Assembly (NCBI RefSeq): GCF_002741035.1
Contig: NZ_CP016808.1
Coordinates: 3,644,501-3,708,500 of the forward strand
Source of the DNA: Paenibacillus sp. BIHB 4019
GTDB lineage: Bacteria; Bacillota; Bacilli; Paenibacillales; Paenibacillaceae
Length of the DNA: 64,000 nt
Reading direction: 5' to 3'
The notes beneath the pieces are model-generated. The model was not told the origin of the DNA. It worked only from the letters and a program-made list of their open reading frames with translations, and did no database searches. Below, in pieces: positions 53,335 to 61,259 of this stretch (positions within the stretch are counted from its first letter, which is position 1; every line of letters starts with the position of its first letter). Both the position numbers and the translations under genes were made by a program.

Positions 53335-54618
53335 GTGTCGGTTGTGTCTGTTCTGTCATTCAAATGGGTCAAGTCTTTCTGGATGATTATGCTGTGCATG
53401 GTGTCGGGTATAGCTACTGGCCTCTATGCGCCAAATATCGCTCATTCGGTAGCGGATTTCGGCGATCTTTATTTATCCTTTCTTAAAATGTGTGTCATTC
53501 CGATTATGATGACCGCCATTATTTCCAGCATCGGCAGCTTATTCATCAAAAGCGGCGCCATGAAAACGATTGGACGCATGTGCCTCGTCTATGCCGCTGC
53601 ACTCGTCATTTCCGGCGTATGCGGGCTGGTATTTGGGGAAATCGGACATCCGGGGGCCGGATTGCCGGAGCAATCGAAGCAGGTGCTTGGTGCGATCGTC
53701 AACGACTCCAGTACAAATGGGGCAGCAGTGGAAGAGGAGAAATCCCAAGGCATTTTATTGTTTTTGCTCGACATGATACCATCGAATATTTTTACAGCAC
53801 TGATGGAAAACAATACGCTGCAAATTTTGTTCTTCTCCGTTATCGTCGGCGTAGCTGTCGGCATGATGCGAACGAGGCAAGGGGAAGATGTGCTGCAGCT
53901 GGCGGACGTTTTGTTTCGTGCTTTTCAAAAGGCGATTTCCTGGTCGATGTACGCGCTGCCGTTTGCTTTGTTTTGCATGATGGCTGGTCAGTTTGCCACG
54001 TTGAACTTGGACATTTTGCCCGCCATGCTCAAGCTGATCATGATGTTTTATCTCGTTAGCATCGTTTTAATTATCGTCTCTGTCGCCGTATTATCATTGC
54101 AATTGCGCCAGCCTGTCAAGGTGGTCATCGGCGCTTTAAAGGAGTCGCTTATTTTAGCATTTGGCACGCGAAACAGCATTGCTACCGTTCCATCCTGCAT
54201 GCATGCTTTAAGCAAAGAGCTGAATTTGCAGCCGCACGCGATTCAACTGGTTGTACCGATCGGCATGATTATGTGCCGTTACAGCATGGTGCTTGTCTAT
54301 ACGCTAGGCATTGCATTTACCGCTCAATTGTATGAATACGACTTTACGATGATGCAGTGGATGCTGGTGCTGGTCGGAGCTGTATTGACTTCTATCGCAG
54401 GAGCAGGTTCGCCGGGCGTCGTATCGATTGGCATGATTGCGATTATAGCAGGGATGCTGAAGCTTCCGGCTGAAGTGACGATCATTTTATTGCTGGCGAT
54501 TAACCCGATTATCGATCCCATTATTACGGCGGCTAATGTATCTATTAACTGCGCTACGGCTTCACTTCTGTCAGCCAGAAAGGAACCTCATGTACAAGAT
54601 AAAGAGATTAGCGCCTAA
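53335..54618 (+). CDS. Dicarboxylate/amino acid:cation symporter (DAACS)
   Basis: 427 residues, GTG start preceded by AAGAGGGTG. Glt/DctA-family features: LSFLKMCVIPIMMTAIISSI, the hairpin region LAFGTRNSIATVPSC, and the substrate loop SIAGAGSPGVVSIGM with LLLAINPIIDPIITAANV near the end. Eight TM plus two re-entrant hairpins. Imports glutamate, aspartate or C4 acids with Na+ or H+. Its stop lies 28 bases past the start of the GNAT gene, so it is translationally coupled to the biosynthetic genes; whether it feeds the pathway or imports a product/precursor is unknown. Confidence 0.9.
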   Translation: MSVVSVLSFKWVKSFWMIMLCMVSGIATGLYAPNIAHSVADFGDLYLSFLKMCVIPIMMTAIISSIGSLFIKSGAMKTIGRMCLVYAAALVISGVCGLVFGEIGHPGAGLPEQSKQVLGAIVNDSSTNGAAVEEEKSQGILLFLLDMIPSNIFTALMENNTLQILFFSVIVGVAVGMMRTRQGEDVLQLADVLFRAFQKAISWSMYALPFALFCMMAGQFATLNLDILPAMLKLIMMFYLVSIVLIIVSVAVLSLQLRQPVKVVIGALKESLILAFGTRNSIATVPSCMHALSKELNLQPHAIQLVVPIGMIMCRYSMVLVYTLGIAFTAQLYEYDFTMMQWMLVLVGAVLTSIAGAGSPGVVSIGMIAIIAGMLKLPAEVTIILLLAINPIIDPIITAANVSINCATASLLSARKEPHVQDKEISA

Positions 54619-55480
54619 TGACAGATTGAAATACAAGCCGCTCATGTTTCAGTGGCTTTATTTGCAATTGGAGCAGAGCGAGAGGAGCGGTCAAGGGCAA
54701 AGCCGCTTTATGCTGATTGGGGCGGAAATGGGAGATGAGCCGGCAGGCTTGGCTGTGCTGGAGCTGCGGGAAGGGGCAGGGGCGCAGCATGCGATATTGC
54801 AATGCCTGTTCGTAGCGAAGCCATGGCGCAGGAAGGGGATTGCCTCCTCCATAATGAGAGAAGTGCGAAGCCTATGCCTTGAGAATCAAATGGCAAGCCT
54901 TGAAGTTTATTATTATTCCGGAAAGTCTTCTACGGAGACGATAGAAACGTGGCTGCAAAAAGAAGGCTGGACACAGCCGTTATGCGACGCGGTTGTTTTC
55001 CATATAAATAGCGATATCGCCCGCGCAAGCTGGCTGCGGGAACGTGCTTTGCCAAGCGGCTTGGAGCTATTTCTATGGGCGGATAAGAAGGAACAGGAGC
55101 TTAAACAATCGATTGAAGCAGCAGCAGCTGTCTTTCCAGATTTTCTGTCGCCATTCAAAACCTTTGCGCCTTTGGAGCCGAGCAACAGCCTTGGGCTAAT
55201 GTCGGAGCAGGGGATTAAGGGCTGGTCGATGACGTATCGGTTGACCGAGGATACGATATTGTATGATGCGGTCTACATAGCACCCGAATATCAGCAGGTA
55301 GGCTTAGCTTTCCACATGCTGGCGAGGTCGATCCGGCTTCAATTGGAAGCGGGCATTCCTTACGGCATTTTTACAGTGAACCGAGGGACCCCTGTCATGA
55401 TGAAGCTCGCGCAGCAATGGCTTGCGCCTTATTCATGGAAGACGAGCGAGAAGCGGATTAGTTATTTGCCATTGAAGTAG
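54590..55480 (+). CDS. Tandem-GNAT acyltransferase, candidate peptide-lipidating enzyme
   Basis: 296 residues from ATG 54590 (AAAGGAA upstream), inside the end of the symporter gene. Two GNAT folds: first with acyl-CoA loop FVAKPWRRKGIASSIMREV (about 74-92, R80-K-G-I-A), second with YIAPEYQQVGLAFHMLARSI (about 229-248). GNAT enzymes move acyl groups to amines; in ribosomal lipopeptides such as goadvionin and the NHLP-leader selidamides, GNAT proteins attach fatty acyl chains to the peptide. Set between precursors and a dedicated acyl-building set, it is the natural candidate for that step. Acceptor residue unknown. Confidence 0.8.
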   Translation: MYKIKRLAPNDRLKYKPLMFQWLYLQLEQSERSGQGQSRFMLIGAEMGDEPAGLAVLELREGAGAQHAILQCLFVAKPWRRKGIASSIMREVRSLCLENQMASLEVYYYSGKSSTETIETWLQKEGWTQPLCDAVVFHINSDIARASWLRERALPSGLELFLWADKKEQELKQSIEAAAAVFPDFLSPFKTFAPLEPSNSLGLMSEQGIKGWSMTYRLTEDTILYDAVYIAPEYQQVGLAFHMLARSIRLQLEAGIPYGIFTVNRGTPVMMKLAQQWLAPYSWKTSEKRISYLPLK

Positions 55481-55492
55481 GGATTTGGGGGA

Positions 55493-57934
55493 ATGAACAT
55501 GAAGGACAATGAACGCACCCATCGTATTGCGGTAACAGGTATAGGCGTATTGTGCGCGCTGGGCAATGAGCCTCAGGCCGTCTTTGAGCGAATGTTCGCG
55601 TCAGAGACAGGAATTGGGACAGTTACCCGTTTTAAGACGGATACATTGTTAAGCTCGCTTGCCGGACAATTGGACGAATCGTGGCGGGAGGCGGCACTTG
55701 CACATACGGCAGAACAGTCGATGGACTGGTGTGCGCGGTATGCGATTGCGGCTGCCAGGCAGGCGCTCCATAGCAGCGGCCTTGCCATTGAACAAGGAGA
55801 TGCCGCAGCGCAAGCATATGCAGTGGATTCAGCAGATGGTGCTGCATCTGAAACTGCTGCTGCGCATCAGATCCCAGCCTCAAGAATTGGGCTGTCGCTT
55901 GGAACGTGCAACGGTGGCATATTATCGCTGGAGAAGCAGTGGGATTTGTCGGCGCTGGATGTGGAAAATACAGCTAATTATCCGTTTTACCAGCAGGGGG
56001 ATGATACTGCGCGGCTGCTGGGCGTGCAGGGACCGGTGGCGACGTTAAATACGGCATGTGCCGCTAGTGGCAATGCAATCGGCTATGCCAGCGATATGAT
56101 TCGCTGGGGATATGCCGATGTCATGCTCGCAGGCGGTTCAGATCCGCTGTCGCATAGTGTATATGCCGGATTTAATGTACTCCGGGCGCTTAATCCGCTG
56201 CCATCCTCGCCGTTTGGCAGCCGCTTTGGCCTTAATCTGGGCGAGGGAGCGGCATTTGTCGTGCTGGAGCGGCTCGATGCCGCCGCTGCGCGCGGAGCGA
56301 CCATCTATGCGGAGCTATGCGCCTATGGGCTGAGCAATGATGCCCATCATATGACGGCGCCGCATCCGGAAGGCGCAGGGATGCAGCGGGCGGTAGATAT
56401 GGCCCTGAGCCTTGCGCAGGTGGCCAAACAGGATATTGAATACGTGAACGCGCATGGCACCGGAACGCAGGCGAACGACCGCGCGGAAATAAGCGGTTTG
56501 AAACGCAGCTTTGGCGAGCAGCTTACCATTCCGGTCAGCTCAAGCAAAGCGTATTTTGGGCACAGCCTAGGGACCGCTGCTGCCCTTGAGCTTGTCACTT
56601 CGCTTTATGCGATCAAGCAAGGCTATGTGCCGGCAACGCTGCATTTTGACACGGCGCGCGAAGGCTGCGAAGAGGCGGACATTATTCAGCACAGCATGCG
56701 CCCGATGCGTCCAAAGTATATCGTCAGCAATAATGCCGCCTTTGGCGGACACAACGTTTCATTAGTACTGCGGACGGATGATTTGAATGATGCAGCGCTG
56801 CTGCATACGGAAAGCATAGCCCCGCTCGCCAAGCGGCGGGTTGTCATTACCGGGCTTGGTGCTGTTGGCGGCGGCCATATTCATCAGGGCAGCATCCTGA
56901 ATGGGCTTGCAGATGACGCTTCCTCAGAAGCAGTCGGCGCATCCTCTTTTTCCCTGAAGGAATATGACAAAAGCAAATATGAGCGCCGAATGAATCAGCT
57001 GTCGCAAAATACGATCGGAGCAGCCCTTGCTGCACTGGGGGACGCGCAAATAAACGAGGCGGAGAAGGAAGAGCTCGGCTTTATTTTTGGCACAGCCCGG
57101 GGCAGTACAGATAGCATTTCGCAATATTTGGAGTCGGTATTTGTGAAAGGGCCGGAATATGCGAGCAGCATTTATTTTCCGCATACGGTCATTAATTCAA
57201 TTGCCGGGCAGACGGCGGAGAAGCTGAAGCTGCTGGGCTTCAACAGCTCATTCAGCACAGGAGGCAATGAGGGCCTGACGGCAGCGCTGTATGCTGCTGG
57301 AAAAATCCGCGAGCGTACGTTGTCCTCCTGCCTTATTGGAGCGGGAGATGAACGCTCGGCGCTGTCGAGCGACATAGACCGTGCGAAAGGCTTGCAGGCG
57401 AGCCGCTTTCGGATGGTAGAGGGCAGCGTCTGCATGGTGCTTTGTGGCCTGGAGCAGGCGAGGCAAAGGCAGTCCGGCATTTATGCGGAATTAAGCGGCT
57501 TTGGCACCGCCTTTGGAACAGCGGCAAATGCTTCCCAGCAGGAAGCGACGCTTTGCAAAGCGGTAACCGAAGCATTAAATGAAGCGGGAATGGGCATTAC
57601 GCAGCTTGATCTGATTTTGCTGAATACGGTCGGCAGGCCTGACGAAACAGAAGGCGAGCATCGCGCATTATCTTCATTGGCCGCCCATGGCCAGACACCG
57701 CCCATTATCAGCTTTAATGAAAGCGCCGGGTTTGGCGAATCCTACAGCTCGATGCTGCACCTTGCTGCGGCTGCGGAGCTTGTGAGCGGTAAAGCCGCAA
57801 GTGAGATGGCGAGTGGCGCTTATGTCCATCTGGGTATGCCGCAGCAAATGGCTCAGCTTCAGCATGTGTTAGCGATAAGCTCGACGGTCAACGGCAGCTA
57901 CTGCGCGGCAGTTGTTAGCGCATGGAACGATTGA
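55493..57934 (+). CDS. Fused ketosynthase - chain-length-factor-like protein (KS-KS0)
   Basis: 813 residues. First unit (about 8-430) is an intact FabF/KS-alpha: Cys189 in LNTACAASGNAIG, His321 in VNAHGTGTQAND, His357 in SSKAYFGHSLG. Second unit (about 448-813) has the same fold (VVITGLGAVGGGH, SSFSTGGNEGLTAALYAAG, ISFNESAGFGES) but by alignment Cys becomes Gly591, the first His becomes Val713 and the second Glu749. This is the KS-alpha/KS-beta (CLF) relationship of type II polyketide synthases, here in one chain. It should extend malonyl-ACP units, with the dead half controlling length. Stop is 66 bp before the ACP gene. No dedicated acyltransferase or dehydratase is nearby. Confidence 0.85.
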   Translation: MNMKDNERTHRIAVTGIGVLCALGNEPQAVFERMFASETGIGTVTRFKTDTLLSSLAGQLDESWREAALAHTAEQSMDWCARYAIAAARQALHSSGLAIEQGDAAAQAYAVDSADGAASETAAAHQIPASRIGLSLGTCNGGILSLEKQWDLSALDVENTANYPFYQQGDDTARLLGVQGPVATLNTACAASGNAIGYASDMIRWGYADVMLAGGSDPLSHSVYAGFNVLRALNPLPSSPFGSRFGLNLGEGAAFVVLERLDAAAARGATIYAELCAYGLSNDAHHMTAPHPEGAGMQRAVDMALSLAQVAKQDIEYVNAHGTGTQANDRAEISGLKRSFGEQLTIPVSSSKAYFGHSLGTAAALELVTSLYAIKQGYVPATLHFDTAREGCEEADIIQHSMRPMRPKYIVSNNAAFGGHNVSLVLRTDDLNDAALLHTESIAPLAKRRVVITGLGAVGGGHIHQGSILNGLADDASSEAVGASSFSLKEYDKSKYERRMNQLSQNTIGAALAALGDAQINEAEKEELGFIFGTARGSTDSISQYLESVFVKGPEYASSIYFPHTVINSIAGQTAEKLKLLGFNSSFSTGGNEGLTAALYAAGKIRERTLSSCLIGAGDERSALSSDIDRAKGLQASRFRMVEGSVCMVLCGLEQARQRQSGIYAELSGFGTAFGTAANASQQEATLCKAVTEALNEAGMGITQLDLILLNTVGRPDETEGEHRALSSLAAHGQTPPIISFNESAGFGESYSSMLHLAAAAELVSGKAASEMASGAYVHLGMPQQMAQLQHVLAISSTVNGSYCAAVVSAWND

Positions 57935-58000
57935 CAGGCGCTTGCATGAGGCACTATTTCACGCTGCAAAAAAGGTTAATACACAAGGAGGCGCATACGT

Positions 58001-58306
58001 ATGAGCGCAGAGCAGATTTTAGACATGGAAACGATTAAACAGACGGTTAAGCAGCAGCTGCTAATTGACAGGCTTAAGCTTGAGGATATAACGGCGGAGG
58101 AAATTACTGACGATATGATTTTATTCGGCGATGGGCTGGGCCTGGATTCGGTAGAAGCGTTCGAGGTTATGGTAGGCATGGAGGAATTGTACGGGGTAAT
58201 GGTGGAGCAAATTCCGGCCGATGAATTAAAAATCCATTTGAAAAATGTCCAGTCCATAGCCGAGCTGATTATGGCAAGCCAGCAGAAGGGGACCGAAGGG
58301 CCATGA
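58001..58306 (+). CDS. Acyl carrier protein
   Basis: 101 residues, ATG seven bases after AAGGAGG. Helical ACP fold with the phosphopantetheine serine in DGLGLDSVEAFEVMV (Ser about 50). The DSVE instead of DSLD/E is common in pathway-specific ACPs. Acidic as expected. Its TGA overlaps the start of the ketoreductase gene (CCATGA). Carries the growing acyl chain for the KS-CLF protein. Confidence 0.9.
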   Translation: MSAEQILDMETIKQTVKQQLLIDRLKLEDITAEEITDDMILFGDGLGLDSVEAFEVMVGMEELYGVMVEQIPADELKIHLKNVQSIAELIMASQQKGTEGP

Positions 58307-59046
58307 TCTTTCGTGATCACGTCATCTTGATTACTGGCGTAACACGCGGCATTGGCCGGTCCATCGCCCTGCGATTTCTTGCAGAAGGAGCTGTCGTTGC
58401 CGGCATATATGTGCGGGATGATGAAGCGGCGGAGCAGCTGCGGGGCGATGCGGAGGAAGCTGGCGGACGGATTAGTTTGTACAAAGGCTCTGTCAGCGAT
58501 CATCATTTTGTAGCAAATGTAATGAAGGACGTTTTCGATACGTATGGCCGTCTGGATGTGCTGGTCAACAATGCAGGACGTACGAATGACCAAATGGCGC
58601 TATTTATGGAAGAGCAGCAGTGGAATGAGGTGCTGGATACGAATTTTATCGGCACCTGCTGCTGCTCGCAGGAGGCGGTCAGCTATATGCTGCGCCTGGG
58701 GAAGGGCGCCATTATTAATATGGTGTCCGTCAGCGGCATTTACGGACGCGAAGCCCAGACGAATTACGCCGCTTCCAAAGGCGCGATTATGGGCTTAACG
58801 AAGCTGTATGCCCGGCTTTACGCCTCGCGGAACATTCAAGTGAGCGCCGTTGCGCCAGGCATGATTGAGACCGAAATGGCCCAAGGGGTGCCAGCGGAGA
58901 AAATGGCTGATTTTTTAAAGCATACGGCAGCCGGGAGGCTTGGCTCAGCTGAGGAGGTGGCCGAAGCGGTTATGTATTTGGCGGGACCTCTAGCAAGCTA
59001 TCATGCAGGTCAAACGTTGAAAATAGATGGCGGCTTTTTGCGTTAA
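58303..59046 (+). CDS. FabG-like 3-oxoacyl-ACP reductase (SDR), active-site intact
   Basis: 247 residues. TGVTRGIG cofactor loop (11-18), NNAG (89-92), catalytic Ser142 in INMVSVSG, Tyr155 and Lys159 in TNYAASKGAIMGLTKLYA, C-terminal YHAGQTLKIDGGF. Full-length classical SDR of the FabG group, using NADPH to reduce beta-keto acyl-ACP. Overlaps the ACP gene by four bases. Confidence 0.9.
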   Translation: MIFRDHVILITGVTRGIGRSIALRFLAEGAVVAGIYVRDDEAAEQLRGDAEEAGGRISLYKGSVSDHHFVANVMKDVFDTYGRLDVLVNNAGRTNDQMALFMEEQQWNEVLDTNFIGTCCCSQEAVSYMLRLGKGAIINMVSVSGIYGREAQTNYAASKGAIMGLTKLYARLYASRNIQVSAVAPGMIETEMAQGVPAEKMADFLKHTAAGRLGSAEEVAEAVMYLAGPLASYHAGQTLKIDGGFLR

Positions 59047-59070
59047 GCTGGATTGGGTTAGAAGGGGGAA

Positions 59071-59808
59071 TTGATGATGAAAACCGCATTTTTGCATCAT
59101 GCCGAAAGTGCTTCGGGCACAGCGATAGCGCTATATTTGCTGCAGCGGGGCATCCGGGTTGCGGCGAGCTTCCAGACGCCTGAGCAGGCGGAGCGGTTTA
59201 CGGCAGAGCTGACGCCTCCGTTGCAGGAGCAATGTCAGACGATTGTTGCACCAGACGTTCAAATGAAAGCTGTCGAGTCGGCGATAGCGGGCATAGCCGA
59301 GCAGATGCAAGGGCTTGACCTGTATATTCATGGCCATGATTGGGTGGACGAGCTGGAGGCGCTGCTGCATGATCCCGCCGAGTTCGCCTTGAAAAGCTAC
59401 AGCCTTCTGAGCGAGCTGTTTTTGTACAGCCGGGCGGCAGGAAGCGTGATGGCCCGCAAGCAGCGGGGGCAGATCATCGTGCCGATGCTGGCAGATTCGC
59501 TGCATTACGACGGCTTCCCTTCATCCCCGGTATATAACCAGGGAGCGCTCGCTTTTGTCAAAAGCTTCGCCAAGGAGCTGGCGCCGTTCCGCGTAACTGT
59601 AAATGCACTGACATTTGGGTATTTTCGCAAGGAGAAGCAAGCAGCTGCTGGCCGAAGTAATCGCAAGCCGTTTGATATTTATGCATTAAAACCGCCAGTG
59701 CCGGAATTGGAAGAGCTCGCCCACGGGCTCGGCCTGCTTCTTGATTATGGTCATGGCATGAGCGGTCAAAATACGACATGGGGTTACGGTGTTCAGTCTG
59801 TTCTCTAG
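59071..59808 (+). CDS. Degenerate FabG-like SDR, probably non-catalytic
   Basis: 245 residues. Overall SDR length and pattern (LHHAESASGTAIALYLLQRG, LYIHGHDWVDELEA, VYNQGALAFVKSFAKELAPF, VNALTFGYF) but the glycine loop TGxxxGxG is replaced by HAESASGTA, NNAG by IHGH, and YxxxK by Y155-NQG-A159. The catalytic Lys and cofactor loop are therefore lost. Likely a structural partner of the active reductase, as seen for FabG heteromers in some systems, or a chain-folding/gatekeeping factor. Twenty-five bases separate it from the active copy. Confidence 0.8.
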   Translation: MMMKTAFLHHAESASGTAIALYLLQRGIRVAASFQTPEQAERFTAELTPPLQEQCQTIVAPDVQMKAVESAIAGIAEQMQGLDLYIHGHDWVDELEALLHDPAEFALKSYSLLSELFLYSRAAGSVMARKQRGQIIVPMLADSLHYDGFPSSPVYNQGALAFVKSFAKELAPFRVTVNALTFGYFRKEKQAAAGRSNRKPFDIYALKPPVPELEELAHGLGLLLDYGHGMSGQNTTWGYGVQSVL

Positions 59809-59858
59809 CAAGGACATGAGAGCGCGGCTTAAGGTAACCTTTGAAAGAGGCGGGGCAT

Positions 59859-60083
59859 ATGGGATATCAGCAGCAGGCCGAGAACGATCAGAAAAAGGAA
59901 AATGGGCAGGCTGATGAGCTGTTGGAGGAAGAGCTGGAAGAGGTTGTTGGAGGCTTGGCGACCGTCTCGATTCCACGCTGCAAGCTTTGCCATGTTCGTA
60001 TCGCTGTGTATGACATGACCGTATGCGCAGTATGCTTTCGCACAACTCAAGTTTCGCATGGAGGGGAGGATGGCCAGCAATGA
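59859..60083 (+). CDS. Third double-glycine peptide with two CxxC pairs
   Basis: 74 residues from ATG 59859. The first 32 are a short acidic leader ending DELLEEELEEVVGG, the consensus of double-glycine leaders cut by C39 peptidases. The following 42 residues begin LATVSIPRCKLCHVRIAV and hold Cys41, Cys44, Cys56 and Cys59 in a C-x2-C-x11-C-x2-C arrangement, with an acidic GGEDGQQ tail. Its stop overlaps the next gene's start (ATGA). It could be a third exported peptide (signal or bacteriocin) or, less likely, a zinc-ribbon protein. Confidence 0.7.
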   Translation: MGYQQQAENDQKKENGQADELLEEELEEVVGGLATVSIPRCKLCHVRIAVYDMTVCAVCFRTTQVSHGGEDGQQ

Positions 60084-61072
60084 TCGGCAAATACGATCGC
60101 TTGGCCTTCTGCTTGTTTTTGGTGTTGGTAATAGGCTTTATTACAGCATCATGTGCAAGCATGTCACAGCAGGCCTATCAATTGAAATCAGACAAACAAG
60201 CTCATGCAGCAAGTCCAGCCGCCTCCAGCCCATCTCCCGCAAGTTCTGCCGTTCCGGCTGCTAAAGCGGGGGTGGGGGAGAATGCTGGAAGCAAGGCGGA
60301 GCTTCCGGTTTATACAGAGGAGCAATTAAAGGCTTACCCGGAGGACATCCGGGACATTTTGAGCAGAGGCAAGCTGAGGGTAGCCCTCTATAAGGAGGAC
60401 CGCTATCCATTTTTTTATGTAGATGATCAGGGAGTGCTTCGCGGAAGCGATGTTGAGCTTGCAAACGACATCGCTCTTAAGCTTGGTGTACAAGCAGCAT
60501 TTATACGTACGGCTGATTCTTTTAATGAAGTGATTAATCAAGTATCCCTAGGGGAGGCGGATATCGGCGTTTCCAAGCTGAGCATTACCTTGGAGCGGGC
60601 GAAGCGGGTATTATTTTCCGATGCCTATTTGAATTTGAAACAAGCGCTGTTAATTAACCGTATGCAGCTTGCCGCAATTACTGAAAAAGGCGATGCTGCT
60701 GATCCGCTTGCCCTCATCCAAGGCCGCGGGGAGCAGGTGGGCATTGTCGGAGGCACCTCTTATGCGGGCTTTGCCCAGGAGCTTTTTCCAAATCAAAGCC
60801 AGGCGAGCTATCCGAATTCGGCCGAGCTGTTTGATGGCGTAAGGCAAGGGGATGTGCTGGCAGTCGTCTATGATGCCTTTGAAATTTCCCGTTATTTGAA
60901 AAAATACCCTTCGTATTCGCTCCAGCTGCAATTCGTGCAATTGGACGATCACGATGATGATATTGCCATTGCCGTCGATCCGCAGCGCTATCATCTCCAC
61001 CAGTGGATAAACACCTATCTCCATATGGAGCAGAAGGAAATTCAAAAACGGCTTGAAAACTTTGATATATAA
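60080..61072 (+). CDS. Family-3 extracellular solute-binding lipoprotein
   Basis: 330 residues from ATG 60080, overlapping the peptide gene. Lipoprotein signal LVLVIGFITASCASMS (Cys about 24), an Ala/Ser/Pro linker, then a type II binding fold: GKLRVALYKEDRYPFFYVDD, GSDVELANDIALKLGV, VSLGEADIGVSKLSITLERA, GIVGGTSYAGF. Binds amino acids or small ligands outside the membrane. No permease is adjacent; coupling to the peptide gene and the following sensor kinase suggests a ligand-presenting role. Confidence 0.85.
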   Translation: MIGKYDRLAFCLFLVLVIGFITASCASMSQQAYQLKSDKQAHAASPAASSPSPASSAVPAAKAGVGENAGSKAELPVYTEEQLKAYPEDIRDILSRGKLRVALYKEDRYPFFYVDDQGVLRGSDVELANDIALKLGVQAAFIRTADSFNEVINQVSLGEADIGVSKLSITLERAKRVLFSDAYLNLKQALLINRMQLAAITEKGDAADPLALIQGRGEQVGIVGGTSYAGFAQELFPNQSQASYPNSAELFDGVRQGDVLAVVYDAFEISRYLKKYPSYSLQLQFVQLDDHDDDIAIAVDPQRYHLHQWINTYLHMEQKEIQKRLENFDI

Positions 61073-61074
61073 GA

Positions 61075-61131
61075 GAAACGGCTGTCGCCGTCCTTTGACG
61101 GCAAAGCGATGTTTCGCGTTGAAATATAAGC
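61075..61131. repeat. Second copy of the dispersed repeat
   Basis: GAAACGGCTGTCGCCGTCC (61075-61093) is identical to 30709-30727, followed by TTTGACGGCAAAGCGATG and GTTGAAATATAAG, related to 30785-30821. Internal GACGGC...GCCGTC pairing is possible. 61132-61259 holds the leader of the kinase gene; nothing else was seen. Confidence 0.65.
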
Positions 61132-61259
61132 CATTACAAGTATGAAACTTATAGATTTTTATTTTTCAAAAAAATGATATGGTATGATGCATAGGCGAGC
61201 GTTACTGCTCCGGCCATCATATTTTGCAATAAAAAGGGGTAATCAGCGGTGAAGCTTTC

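Noticed and set aside
55493..57934. Ordinary primary-metabolism FabF
   Set aside because: It has two KS units, the second without any catalytic residue, and sits with a dedicated ACP beside RiPP genes, unlike housekeeping fab loci.
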